This document shows positions 16,860-27,768 of a DNA stretch of 64,000 nucleotides, in pieces; position 1 is the stretch's first letter, and every line of letters starts with the position of its first letter. The stretch comes from Miltoncostaea sp963703045 (GTDB lineage Bacteria > Actinomycetota > Thermoleophilia > Miltoncostaeales > Miltoncostaeaceae), in assembly GCA_963703045.1 (NCBI GenBank), contig OY969782.1:2170001-2234000 (forward strand), given 5' to 3'. The position numbers and the translations under genes were made by a program. The notes under the pieces were generated by a model. The model searched no databases. It saw only the letters and a list, made by a program, of their open reading frames with translations, and was not told where the DNA came from.

Positions 16860-17480
16860 CTAGCGAGCGGTGGTTCCGCCGAGCGCGGCCATGACCGCGC
16901 CGACGATCCGCTCCTCCCAGCCGTCGGGGAATCCGTCGCCCGCCAGGTAGCGCGCCTGGTAGGCCCCGGTCAGCAGGTCGATGACCGCCTCGCGGTCGGC
17001 GTCGCGGTCGATCACTCCGTCGGCCGCGGCACGGTCGAGCATCTCGCGATAGATCGCGCGCCGCGGCTGGAGCGTGCGCTCGCGGAAGAGGCGCAGCAGC
17101 TCGGGGGTGTGGTGCTCCTCGGTGAGGCAGGTGCCGACGAGGGGCATCACCGTCACCCGCTCGGCGTTACGGCGCGCCTGGCGCAGCTGGGCGAGCAGGT
17201 CGGCGCGCAGGTCGCCGGTCGGCGCGGGCCTACCGGTCTCCCGCAGGTGGGCGAGGGCGGCCGTCGCGACATCGGCCTTGCCCGCATAGCGCAGGTACAG
17301 GGTCGCCTTGCTCACCCCGGCCCGCGCGGCCACGCCGTCCATGCTCATGCGGGCGTAGCCCTCGGTCGAGAGCAGGTGGAGCGCGGCGTCGATGATCGCC
17401 GCGTCCACCGCGGGTGACCGGGGCCGCCCGGCGGGCCGGGGCGCCCCCCCTCCGCGCGTCTGCTGAGGCTCCGCGGCCAC
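16860..17480 (-). CDS. TetR-family transcriptional repressor
   Basis: 206 residues. N-terminal HTH: IIDAALHLLSTEGYARMSMD then VAARAGVSKATLYLRYAGKADV, typical TetR. The C-terminal ligand-binding domain (about 85-206) is Arg/Leu-rich without further signature. No ATG lies near the expected start; GTG 17478-17480 is preferred because the HTH then begins near residue 20. It diverges from an MFS transporter gene, and the 60-nt gap contains an inverted repeat (17490-17511) between the -35 and -10 of the MFS promoter, which suggests direct repression relieved by a transported compound. Confidence 0.9.
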   Translation of the reverse strand: MAAEPQQTRGGGAPRPAGRPRSPAVDAAIIDAALHLLSTEGYARMSMDGVAARAGVSKATLYLRYAGKADVATAALAHLRETGRPAPTGDLRADLLAQLRQARRNAERVTVMPLVGTCLTEEHHTPELLRLFRERTLQPRRAIYREMLDRAAADGVIDRDADREAVIDLLTGAYQARYLAGDGFPDGWEERIVGAVMAALGGTTAR

Positions 17481-17483
17481 CGG

Positions 17484-17512
17484 TTGACCGTACCACTGAG
17501 CGCGGTGATACT
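17484..17512 (+). promoter_or_regulatory. MFS promoter with embedded TetR operator
   Basis: TTGACC (17484-17489), a 17-nt spacer, and GATACT (17507-17512) make a good sigma-70-type promoter. Inside it, GTACCAC (17490-17496) and GTGATAC (17505-17511) form an inverted repeat with 8-nt spacer and one mismatched pair. Binding there would cover the spacer and -10. The leader to GTG 17541 is about 22 nt. Confidence 0.65.
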
Positions 17513-17540
17513 GAACGACGCCGTTTGTTATGTTGGCGAC

Positions 17541-18761
17541 GTGACGATCGGATCCTGGAAGGCCCTCATCGGGATGCTCGTACTCACCATGGGCACGAGC
17601 ACCCTCACCCCGCTGCTGCCGCTCTACAAGTCGCACTTCGGCATCTCGACGGCCACCGCCACGCTGCTCTTCGTGACGTACACGATCACCGTGGTCCCGA
17701 CGATGCTGATCGCGGGCAACCTGAGCGACCGGCTGGGGCGCAAGCGGCTTCTGCTGCCGGCCCTCGGCGCCATGACCCTGGCGTCGCTCGTGTTCGCGCT
17801 GGCCGAGAACGTCCCGCTGCTGTTCGCCGGGCGCGTGCTGCAGGGGCTCGCGATCGGCGGCTTCCTCGGGGTGGGCGCGTCGTTCGTCGTCGACCACGCC
17901 CGTGTCGGGAGCAAGGCGCTCGCCGCCGCCCTCGCCGGGGTGTTCTTCCGGGTGGGCTTCGGCCTCGGCCCGGGCCTGGCGGGCATCGCCGCCCAGTACG
18001 GTCCCAACCCCCGGCACACGCCCTTCTGGGGCCACATCGGCTTCATGGTGATCGGCATCCTCGCCATCGCCACGGCGTCCGAGACCCTCATGCGGAAGAA
18101 GGACCCCGGGCCCTTCCGCATCCGCATCGGGGTGCCGGTGGGCCAGGCGCGCGGCTTCCTCACCTACATCGCCCCCGCCACGTTCATGATGAGCTTCGTC
18201 GAGGGGACCGTGCTGTCGGTCGTGCCGATCTTCGTGGTCGAGACGCTCGGAGTGGGCAACCTCGCCGTGGTCGGCGCCATCGGCTTCGTCGTGCTCGCGG
18301 CCGGCGGCGTCGCGCCGTTCATCGCGCGCGGGCTGGAGCCGCGGAGGTCGGTCGCGGTCGGGGTGGTGCTGTCGTCGCTGCTGTCCCTGCTGATCGTGGC
18401 GTCGTCGGGCCTCGACGCGGTCTGGCTGGTCATCGTCGCCGCGGCCGCGATCGGCCTGGCCAACGGCTTCATCCTCTTCGGGGGCACGGTCATCTGCGGC
18501 ACGATCGTGCCGATCCACGAGCGCGGGAAGCTCATGTCGCTGCTCTTCATGTGCGCGTACGCCGGCACGATCCCGACCGTCTTGCTCGGGTACCTCGCCG
18601 ACGGCATCGGCCTGACGGCGACGCTCGGCGTCTTCTCGGGCATGGCGCTCGTCATCGCGGCGTTCGTGCTCCTGGTCGGGAGCCGCCTCTTCGCGGAGGT
18701 GGTTCCGTACCGCGAGGACCCGGTGGCCCAGGCCGAGACGCTCGTGTCGCCGACGACCTGA
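17541..18761 (+). CDS. MFS transporter (probable drug/metabolite exporter)
   Basis: 406 residues, about 12 membrane helices. Motif A is clear: GNLSDRLGRKRLLLPALG between helices 2 and 3. Helix 4 region GRVLQGLAIGGFLGVGASFVVDH and the central loop around residue 195 fit the 12-helix DHA1-type group. GTG 17541 is chosen because protein homology begins at TIGSWKALIGMLVLTMG; no strong ribosome binding site precedes it. Divergent from the TetR gene and likely repressed by it. Substrate unknown. Confidence 0.9.
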   Translation: MTIGSWKALIGMLVLTMGTSTLTPLLPLYKSHFGISTATATLLFVTYTITVVPTMLIAGNLSDRLGRKRLLLPALGAMTLASLVFALAENVPLLFAGRVLQGLAIGGFLGVGASFVVDHARVGSKALAAALAGVFFRVGFGLGPGLAGIAAQYGPNPRHTPFWGHIGFMVIGILAIATASETLMRKKDPGPFRIRIGVPVGQARGFLTYIAPATFMMSFVEGTVLSVVPIFVVETLGVGNLAVVGAIGFVVLAAGGVAPFIARGLEPRRSVAVGVVLSSLLSLLIVASSGLDAVWLVIVAAAAIGLANGFILFGGTVICGTIVPIHERGKLMSLLFMCAYAGTIPTVLLGYLADGIGLTATLGVFSGMALVIAAFVLLVGSRLFAEVVPYREDPVAQAETLVSPTT

Positions 18762-18800
18762 TCGGCCCGGGGGCCGGGGTCGGCGCGTGTGCGACGGCGC

Positions 18801-18806
18801 TAGGCT
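18801..18806 (+). promoter_or_regulatory. TAGGCT -10 box, leaderless start for aceE
   Basis: TAGGCT ends 6 nt before GTG 18813, with no ribosome binding site between, so the pyruvate dehydrogenase operon mRNA probably starts at the start codon. Confidence 0.5.
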
Positions 18807-18812
18807 CCGTCT

Positions 18813-21472
<2,660 letters not shown>

Positions 21473-21476
<4 letters not shown>

Positions 21477-22861
21477 GAGAGGTGACCGTCCCCGACATCG
21501 GGGACTTCGACGACGTCCCCGTGATCGAGGTGCTGGTGTCGGCGGGCGACGAGGTGGCCGCCGAGGACCCGCTGATCGTGCTCGAGTCGGACAAGGCCAG
21601 CATGGAGGTCCCCTCGCCGTCGGCCGGGGTGGTCGCCGAGGTGGCGGTGAAGGTCGGTGACGAGGTCTCGATGGGCGACCTGATCCTCACGCTCGACGAG
21701 GGGGGCGACGGCGGCGGTGACGACGAGGATGCCGCCGCCGAGCCCGAGGTCGTCGAGGAGGGTGACGAGGACCCGGCGGAGGACGAGGACCCGACGGACG
21801 AGGGCACGCCGGACGACGAGGGCACGCCGGACGACGAGGAGCCGGAGGACGACGAGGAGCCGGCGGACGACGAGGAGCCGGAGGACGACGAGGACGCGGA
21901 GGGGGGCGACGCCCGCCCGCCCGCCGGGACCTTCGACGGCGACGACGTCTACGCCGGCCCCGGCGCGCGCCGCCTGGCGCGGCGGCTCGGCGTCGATCTG
22001 ACCGCCGTCGAGGGGTCCGGTCCCAAGGGCCGGGTCACGAAGGACGACGTCACCGCCGCCGCCGAGTCGGGGGAGGCCGAGCAGCCGCGGCGCGGGAAGC
22101 GCGCCGCCCCGGCGACGGCCGGCGCGCCGGCCGGGCTGCCGCCGTGGCCCGAGGTCGACTTCGCCGCGTTCGGGCCGGTCGAGCGGGTCGAGCGGTCGCG
22201 CATCGCGCGCATCGCGGGTCCCAGCCTCGCGCGCAACTGGGTCACGATCCCGCACGTCACCCAGTTCGACGAGGCCGACGTCACCGCGCTGGAGGACTTC
22301 CGCAAGGAGGTCAACGCCGCGCACGCGGACGAGGGCGTCAAGGTGACGATGGTGTCGCTGCTGCTCAAGGCGTGCGCGGCCGCCCTGCGGACACACCCCC
22401 ACTTCAACGCCTCGCTCGACGGCGACGACCTGGTGCTCAAGCGCTACTTCCACCTCGGGTTCGCGGCCGACACGCCCAACGGGCTGCTCGTCCCCGTCAT
22501 CCGCGACGTCGACCGCAAGGGCCTGCTCGAGATCGCCCGCGAGCTGACGGAGCTCTCGGGGAAGGCCCGGGAGGGCACGCTCTCGCGTGAGCAGATGCAG
22601 GGCGGCACGTTCACGATCTCCAGCCTGGGCGGCATCGGCGGGACCGCGTTCACGCCGATCATCAACGCGCCCGAGGTGGCGATCCTCGGCGTCTCGCGGG
22701 CGGAGATGAAGCCGGTCTGGCAGGACGGCGAGTTCGTTCCCCGGCTGATGCTGCCGCTGTCGCTGTCGTACGACCACCGCGTGGTGGACGGCGCGGCCGC
22801 CGCCCGCTTCACCACGCACCTCACCGACCTCCTGAGCGACCCGCGCAAGATGCTGTTGTGA
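21473..22861 (+). CDS. aceF: Pyruvate dehydrogenase E2 (dihydrolipoamide acetyltransferase) with acidic linker
   Basis: 462 residues. One lipoyl domain (1-77) with the lipoylated Lys in ESDKASME (K41); a linker (about 78-135) made almost only of Asp, Glu, Pro, Gly and Thr; a peripheral-subunit-binding domain (about 142-180; YAGPGARRLARRLGVDLTAV, GPKGRVTKDDV); and a catalytic domain (about 215-462) ending with the active-site motif YDHRVVDGAAA. The enzyme transfers acetyl from E1 to CoA in the cytosolic complex. E2 linkers are normally Ala/Pro-rich, so the acidic repeat linker is unusual. ATG overlaps the aceE stop (ATGA) and its own stop overlaps the E3 GTG. Confidence 0.95.
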
Positions 22862-24279
22862 GCGAGGAGCGGGTCGACGTCCTCGTGCTCGGGGGCGGCC
22901 CGGGCGGCTACACCGCGGCCTTCCGCGCCGCCGACCTCGGGTTGTCGGTGACACTCGTGGAGAGGTACGAGCGCCTCGGCGGGGTGTGCCTCAACGTCGG
23001 CTGCATCCCCTCGAAGGCGCTTCTGCACGCGGCCAAGGTGCTGAGCGACGCCGAGGAGGCCGCGGCCATCGGCATCGCCTTCGGCGAGCCCCGGGTGGAC
23101 CTGGAGGCGCTCCGGGAATCGACGGCGACGGTCGTGCGCAAGCTCACCGACGGTCTGGCGGGCCTCGCCAAGAAGCGGGGCGTCCGGGTGGTGCGAGGGA
23201 CGGGCCGCTTCACGTCGCCCCACGAGCTCGCGGTCGAGGGACCGGACGGGGGCCAGACCCTCGCGTTCTCGAGCTGCATCATCGCCGCCGGCTCGCAGCC
23301 GGCGCGCATCCCGGGCCTGCCGGACGACCCGCGGGTGATGGACTCGACCGGCGCCCTGGCGCTCGACGAGGTGCCCGGCCGGCTGCTCGTGATCGGCGGC
23401 GGCATCATCGGGCTCGAGATGGCGACGGTCTACGACGCGCTGGGCGCCCGCGTCACGGTCGTCGAGATGCTCGACCAGCTCATCCCCGGCTGCGACCCCG
23501 ACCTCGTCGCGCCGCTCGCCAAGCGCATCGGCAGGCGCTACGACGCGATCCACCTCGGCACGCGCGTCGCCGGCGTCGAGGCGGGCGACGACGGACTGCG
23601 CGTGACCTTCGAGGGCGACGACGCCCCGGACGCCGTGACGGTCGATCGCGTCCTCGTGGCCGTCGGGCGCCGGGCGAACGGCGACGCGATCGGCGCCGAC
23701 GCGGCCGGCGTGGAGGTCGACGACCGTGGCGTGATCGCCGTCGATGCGCGCATGCGGACCAACGTCGGCCACATCCACGCGATCGGCGACATCGTCGGCG
23801 AGCCGATGCTCGCGCACAAGGCGACCCACCAGGGCGTGGTCGCGGCCGAGGCGATCGCCGGCCAGGAGGGGGCCGCCTTCGACGTGCGCTCGATCCCGGC
23901 GGTGGCCTACACCGACCCCGAGATCGCCTGGACCGGCCTCACCGAGACCGAGGCGACGCGGGAGGGCGTCGATCACGAGGTCGCGGTCTTCCCCTGGGCG
24001 GCGTCGGGCCGTGCCCTGGCGATGGGACGGGGGGAGGGACGCACGAAGCTGATCGTCGAGCCCGGCACCCGCCGCCTGCTCGGCGCGGGAATCGTCGGCG
24101 TCACCGCCGGCGAGCTCATCGCCGAGGCTGTCCACGCGCTCGAGATGGGGGCCGACGCCGAGGACATCGCGCTGACGATCCATCCCCACCCGACGCTCTC
24201 GGAGACGATCGGCTTCTCGGCCGAGGCCGCGGAGGGCACGATCACCGACCTCTACCTCGGCAAGCGCTCCAGCCGCTGA
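22858..24279 (+). CDS. lpdA: Dihydrolipoamide dehydrogenase (E3)
   Basis: 473 residues. FAD-binding LGGGPGGYTAAFRAADLG at the N-terminus, redox-active disulfide GGVCLNVGCIPSKALLH (C44, C49), NAD-binding VIGGGIIGLEMATVYDALG (about 175-195), second FAD motif HAIGDIVGEPMLAHKA, and the C-terminal catalytic base in TIHPHPTLSETIG. It reoxidises the E2 dihydrolipoamide with NAD+ as acceptor. All motifs are complete. The GTG start overlaps the E2 stop by 4 nt, so E1-E2-E3 form one translationally coupled operon. It ends convergent with the TetR gene at 24332. Confidence 0.97.
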   Translation: MSEERVDVLVLGGGPGGYTAAFRAADLGLSVTLVERYERLGGVCLNVGCIPSKALLHAAKVLSDAEEAAAIGIAFGEPRVDLEALRESTATVVRKLTDGLAGLAKKRGVRVVRGTGRFTSPHELAVEGPDGGQTLAFSSCIIAAGSQPARIPGLPDDPRVMDSTGALALDEVPGRLLVIGGGIIGLEMATVYDALGARVTVVEMLDQLIPGCDPDLVAPLAKRIGRRYDAIHLGTRVAGVEAGDDGLRVTFEGDDAPDAVTVDRVLVAVGRRANGDAIGADAAGVEVDDRGVIAVDARMRTNVGHIHAIGDIVGEPMLAHKATHQGVVAAEAIAGQEGAAFDVRSIPAVAYTDPEIAWTGLTETEATREGVDHEVAVFPWAASGRALAMGRGEGRTKLIVEPGTRRLLGAGIVGVTAGELIAEAVHALEMGADAEDIALTIHPHPTLSETIGFSAEAAEGTITDLYLGKRSSR

Positions 24280-24309
24280 CGCCCCGCCCCTCCCTACGGA
24301 GCCCCGCAC

Positions 24310-24324
24310 CGGCGCGGAGCGCCG
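24310..24324. terminator. Small hairpin between convergent genes
   Basis: CGGCGC (24310-24315), loop GGA, GCGCCG (24319-24324), between lpdA and the convergent TetR gene. Possible bidirectional terminator. Confidence 0.35.
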
Positions 24325-24331
24325 TCTGCCG

Positions 24332-24985
24332 TCAGGGGCGGTCCTCGCGACGGGCCCGCGCGGATGCCTCCCCGAGAGCCGCCTCGATCTCGGAGCGCGT
24401 CGGGGCGGGCCCGGGCAGCGGCGAGGCGGCCGCCGGCCGCATCCCGTCGAGGATGACGGCGAGGTAGCGCCGCCACAGGTCGGGGACCCGCAGCTGGCAG
24501 GGCTGCGCGTGCCCGGCGGCGGTGATGAGGAAGATCACGTCCTCGGGCTCGAGGTCGTCGCGCACGCAGCCGGCCCCCTGCGCGCGCCGCAGCATCCGCT
24601 CGAGGGGGTCCCGGAAGCGCCCGCGCACCTCGCGGAGCTCGGGGGCGCCCAGTACGGGTCCGCCCGCCTCGAACATGCCGCGATCGCGCGCCTGGCGCTC
24701 GGCGACGCTCGCCATGGCCGAGGCGAGGGCCTCCCACGGATCGTCGACGGTGCGTGCGATCTCCTCGAGCGCATCGGCGGCCTCGGCGATGCGCTGCTCG
24801 AACATCGCCAGCACCAGGTCGTCCTTCGTGGGGAAACGACGGAAGACCGTGGCCTGACCCACGTCCGCCCGCCGCGCGATCTCCTCGACGCTGACGTCGG
24901 CGCCGTGCTCGGCGAACAGCTCGGAGGCGGCGGCGACGATCCGCGCGCGGTTGCGGCGGGCGTCCGCGCGGAGCTCGGTGGTCAC
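24332..24985 (-). CDS. TetR-family regulator of the adjacent DHA2 exporter
   Basis: 217 residues. HTH: ARIVAAASELFAEHGADVSVEEIA then RRADVGQATVFRRFPTKDDLV. The C-terminal part (about 85-217) resembles the SbtR-like ligand-binding region of actinobacterial TetR proteins. GTG 24983-24985 is chosen because TetR homology begins about 10 residues later. It starts 13 nt after the stop of the MFS gene, so the two form one minus-strand operon in which the repressor would control its own transcription. The palindrome at 26511-26540 upstream of the MFS gene is the likely operator. Confidence 0.9.
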   Translation of the reverse strand: MTTELRADARRNRARIVAAASELFAEHGADVSVEEIARRADVGQATVFRRFPTKDDLVLAMFEQRIAEAADALEEIARTVDDPWEALASAMASVAERQARDRGMFEAGGPVLGAPELREVRGRFRDPLERMLRRAQGAGCVRDDLEPEDVIFLITAAGHAQPCQLRVPDLWRRYLAVILDGMRPAAASPLPGPAPTRSEIEAALGEASARARREDRP

Positions 24986-24998
24986 GATCCCCCCCCGC

Positions 24999-26471
24999 CT
25001 ACAGGCCGACGGGCGCCGTCGCCTCGGCCGGCACGATCTCGGCGACGTCGCGGCGGCGGACATAGGTGGCCAGGATCACGACGCCCAGCAGCATCAGGGC
25101 GGCGCCACCGGCGAAGGCGGCCTGGAACCCCTCGACCAGCGCCGACGCCCGCTGTGCGGCGTCGGGCGTGGCGGGGGCGGACTCGAGCGCGCCCTCGGTC
25201 TGGGAGGCGGCGATCGTCGACAGGATCGCGAGGCCCAGCGCCCCGCCGATCTGCTGCGAGGAGTTGAACAACCCCGAGGCCAGGCCCGCGTCCTCGTCGG
25301 CGACGTTGGCCGTCGCGATCAAGGTGAGGGGCACGAAGGTGAGCCCGAGGCCGGCCGACATCACGAGCAGGCCGGGCAGCAGGTCGCCGACGTAGGTCCC
25401 GTCGACGCCGATCCGCGAGAGCAGCAGCAGGCCGATGGCGGCGACGGCCATCCCGGCGAGCGCGACCGTGCGCACCCCGACGCGGGCGACCGAGCGCTCG
25501 GCGATCACCGAGAACAGGATGATCCCGGCCGTCAGCGGCAGGAAGGACAGGCCCGCCTGCACGGCCGTGAAGCCGAGCGTCTGCTGGACGTAGATCGACG
25601 CGAAGTAGAAGACGGCGAACATGCCGCCCATGACGGCGAGCATCGACAGGTTCGCGCCGGCCAGCGAGCGCGTGCGGAAGATGCCGAGGCGCACCAGCGG
25701 CGCCGCCACCCGTCGCTGGATGGCCACGAAGACCGCGAGCAGCGCCGCGGATGCGGCCATCAGCCCGATCGTCCGGGGGGAGCCCCATCCGTCGTCGGTG
25801 GCCCGCACGATGGCGTAGACGAGCAGGGTCAGCCCGGCCGTCACGCTGACCGCGCCGGCGATGTCGATGCCCGAGGTGGGCACCCGCGACTCGGCGACGT
25901 ACCGCAGGCCGAGCACGATGGCCGCGACGCCGATCGGCAGGTTGACCAGGAAGATCCACTGCCAGGCGAGGTACTCGGTGAGCAGGCCGCCCGCCAGCAG
26001 GCCGACCGCGGCCCCGCCGACGGCGATCGCCGCCCAGACGCTGAGCGCCTTCGCGCGCTCCGCGCCGTCGCGGAAGGTGGTGGTCACGATCGACAGGGCG
26101 GCCGGGGAGACCATCGCGGCGCCGAGGCCCTGGAGGGCGCGGGCGGCGATCAGGAACTCGGACGTGCTCGCCAGCGCGTTGAGCAGCGACGCGCCCGTGA
26201 ACACGACCACGCCCGCGATGAACAGCCGCCGGCGCCCGACGAAGTCGGCCGCCCTCCCGCCGAGCAGCAGGAAGCCGCCGAAGGCGAGGGTGTAGGCGTT
26301 GACGACCCACTGCAGCGACGACGCCGAGAACCCGAGGTCGGCCTGGATCGCGGGCAGAGCGACGTTCACCACGGTGCCGTCGAGGACGACCATGAACTGG
26401 GCGATGCAGACGATCACCAGCACGAGCCAGCGGCGGTCGGCGCTCGTGGCGGGGGGCGCGGCGGTGCTCAT
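24999..26471 (-). CDS. DHA2-family MFS multidrug exporter (EmrB/QacA type)
   Basis: 490 residues, 14 predicted membrane helices. Signatures are MVVLDGTVVNVALPAIQADL in helix 1 (DHA2 motif D1), GGRAADFVGRRRLF (motif A), and a Gly/Pro-rich motif C region in helix 5. Proton-driven drug or metabolite efflux at the plasma membrane. ATG 26471 follows CAGGAG, chosen over an upstream ATG at 26552 because the extra residues are unlike the family and the operator region would be overrun. First gene of the mfs-tetR operon, divergent from pyrD. Confidence 0.93.
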   Translation of the reverse strand: MSTAAPPATSADRRWLVLVIVCIAQFMVVLDGTVVNVALPAIQADLGFSASSLQWVVNAYTLAFGGFLLLGGRAADFVGRRRLFIAGVVVFTGASLLNALASTSEFLIAARALQGLGAAMVSPAALSIVTTTFRDGAERAKALSVWAAIAVGGAAVGLLAGGLLTEYLAWQWIFLVNLPIGVAAIVLGLRYVAESRVPTSGIDIAGAVSVTAGLTLLVYAIVRATDDGWGSPRTIGLMAASAALLAVFVAIQRRVAAPLVRLGIFRTRSLAGANLSMLAVMGGMFAVFYFASIYVQQTLGFTAVQAGLSFLPLTAGIILFSVIAERSVARVGVRTVALAGMAVAAIGLLLLSRIGVDGTYVGDLLPGLLVMSAGLGLTFVPLTLIATANVADEDAGLASGLFNSSQQIGGALGLAILSTIAASQTEGALESAPATPDAAQRASALVEGFQAAFAGGAALMLLGVVILATYVRRRDVAEIVPAEATAPVGL

Positions 26472-26510
26472 GGGGCGGCTCCTGCGGGCGTGGTGGAAGC
26501 GGAGCGACGG

Positions 26511-26540
26511 CTCCGGTTCGCGACGATATGCGAACCGGAG
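26511..26540. promoter_or_regulatory. Inverted repeat, likely TetR operator of the DHA2 operon
   Basis: Perfect 11-bp arms (26511-26521 and 26530-26540, CTCCGGTTCGC / GCGAACCGGAG) with an 8-bp AT-richer spacer. On the minus strand, TGGACC, 17 nt, TATCGT form a plausible promoter for the MFS gene that overlaps the repeat. The ATG at 26471 is about 40 nt downstream. Confidence 0.65.
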
Positions 26541-26595
26541 TCCGCGGTCCACTTCGTGACGATGATCGCGAGCGGGCCGGCGCCCGCCTTGCCGA

Positions 26596-26601
26596 TAGGG
26601 T
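26596..26601 (+). promoter_or_regulatory. TAGGGT -10 box, leaderless start for pyrD
   Basis: TAGGGT ends 7 nt before GTG 26609; no ribosome binding site is seen. The promoter lies on the opposite side of the divergent region from the MFS operator. Confidence 0.45.
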
Positions 26602-26608
26602 CCCGGCC

Positions 26609-27724
26609 GTGCCCGGCGCCTACGCGCGGCTCGTCCGCCCCGTGCTCTTCCGCCTCGACCCCGAGCGGGCCCACGAGCTCGCGATCTCGGCGCTCGGCCT
26701 CGCGTCGCCGGCGCTCGGGCGCCTGCGGAGGCCCCCCGAGGGTGGCGGGCGCCTGACCCAGCAGCTCATGGGCCTGCGCTTCCCCAATCCCATCGGTCTG
26801 GCCGCGGGCTTCGACAAGCGCGCCCGGGCCGTTCCCGCCTGGCCGGCGCTCGGGTTCGGCTTCGCCGAGGTGGGCACGATCACGGCGCTGCCGCAGCCCG
26901 GCAACCCCGCGCCCCGCATCCACCGCCTGCCCGCCGACCGCGCCCTGATCAACCGGCTCGGCTTCAACAACGGCGGGGCCGAGGACGCCCGGCGCACCCT
27001 CGAGGGGTGGCGGCGGCGCGGGCTGCTCGGCCGCGCTCCGCTCGGGGTCAACCTCGGCAAGTCGAAGGTGACGCCGGCCGACGAGGCGCCCGCCGACTAC
27101 GCCCGCTCGCTGCGCCTGCTGTGGGCGTTCGCGGACTACGTCGTGGTGAACGTCTCGTCGCCCAACACCCCCGGCCTGCGCGACCTGCAGGCGTCCGGAC
27201 CGCTCGGGGCCATCCTCGACGCGCTGGACGAGGTCGCCCGGCAGATGACGGCCGGTGGCGGCGGCGCCCCGCCGCCGGTGCTCGTCAAGCTGGCCCCCGA
27301 TCTGGAGCCGGGCCAGATCGACGCGGCGGTCGACCTCGCCCTCGCGCGCGGCCTGGCCGGCGTGATCGTCACCAACACGACCCTCTCCCGGGAGGGGCTC
27401 CGCTCCCCGCCCCATCTCGCCGCGCGCGAGGGCGGCCTGTCCGGGGCCCCGCTGCGCGAGCGCTCGACCGAGGTGGTGCGGCGGGTGGCCGCGCGCGCCG
27501 GCGGCCGCCTCGTGGTGGTCGGTGTCGGGGGCGTCTTCACCGCCGACGACGCCTGGGAGAAGCTCGCGGCCGGCGCCTCGCTGGTGCAGGTCTACACCGG
27601 GTTCGTCTACGGCGGGCCTGGGACGGCGCGCGCCATCGTCGCCGGGCTGCTCGCGCGCATGGACCGCGAGGGCGTGGGCCACGTGGCGGAGATCGTCGGC
27701 GGCGGGATCGCCACCGCAGGGTAG
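26609..27724 (+). CDS. pyrD: Dihydroorotate dehydrogenase, class 2 (quinone-dependent)
   Basis: 371 residues. Oxidises dihydroorotate to orotate in pyrimidine synthesis, passing electrons from FMN to membrane quinone. Visible: the N-terminal amphipathic helix of class 2 enzymes (YARLVRPVLFRLDPERAHELA), NPIGLAAGFDKRA, RLGFNNGG, catalytic Ser in VNVSSPNTPGLRDLQ, VKLAPDL, VIVTNTT and the phosphate-binding VGVGGVFTADDAWEKLAAGASLVQVYTG. GTG 26609 places the start just before that helix and behind a TAGGGT box. The antiporter gene follows about 45 nt downstream on the same strand. Confidence 0.96.
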   Translation: MPGAYARLVRPVLFRLDPERAHELAISALGLASPALGRLRRPPEGGGRLTQQLMGLRFPNPIGLAAGFDKRARAVPAWPALGFGFAEVGTITALPQPGNPAPRIHRLPADRALINRLGFNNGGAEDARRTLEGWRRRGLLGRAPLGVNLGKSKVTPADEAPADYARSLRLLWAFADYVVVNVSSPNTPGLRDLQASGPLGAILDALDEVARQMTAGGGGAPPPVLVKLAPDLEPGQIDAAVDLALARGLAGVIVTNTTLSREGLRSPPHLAAREGGLSGAPLRERSTEVVRRVAARAGGRLVVVGVGGVFTADDAWEKLAAGASLVQVYTGFVYGGPGTARAIVAGLLARMDREGVGHVAEIVGGGIATAG

Positions 27725-27768
27725 GGTGGGGCCCTCCCGGGCCGTCAACCCGCGCCGCAAGGGCCTCT

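Noticed and set aside
21794..21900. CRISPR or minisatellite array
   Set aside because: The direct repeats are in-frame codons of the E2 acidic linker, without unique spacers.
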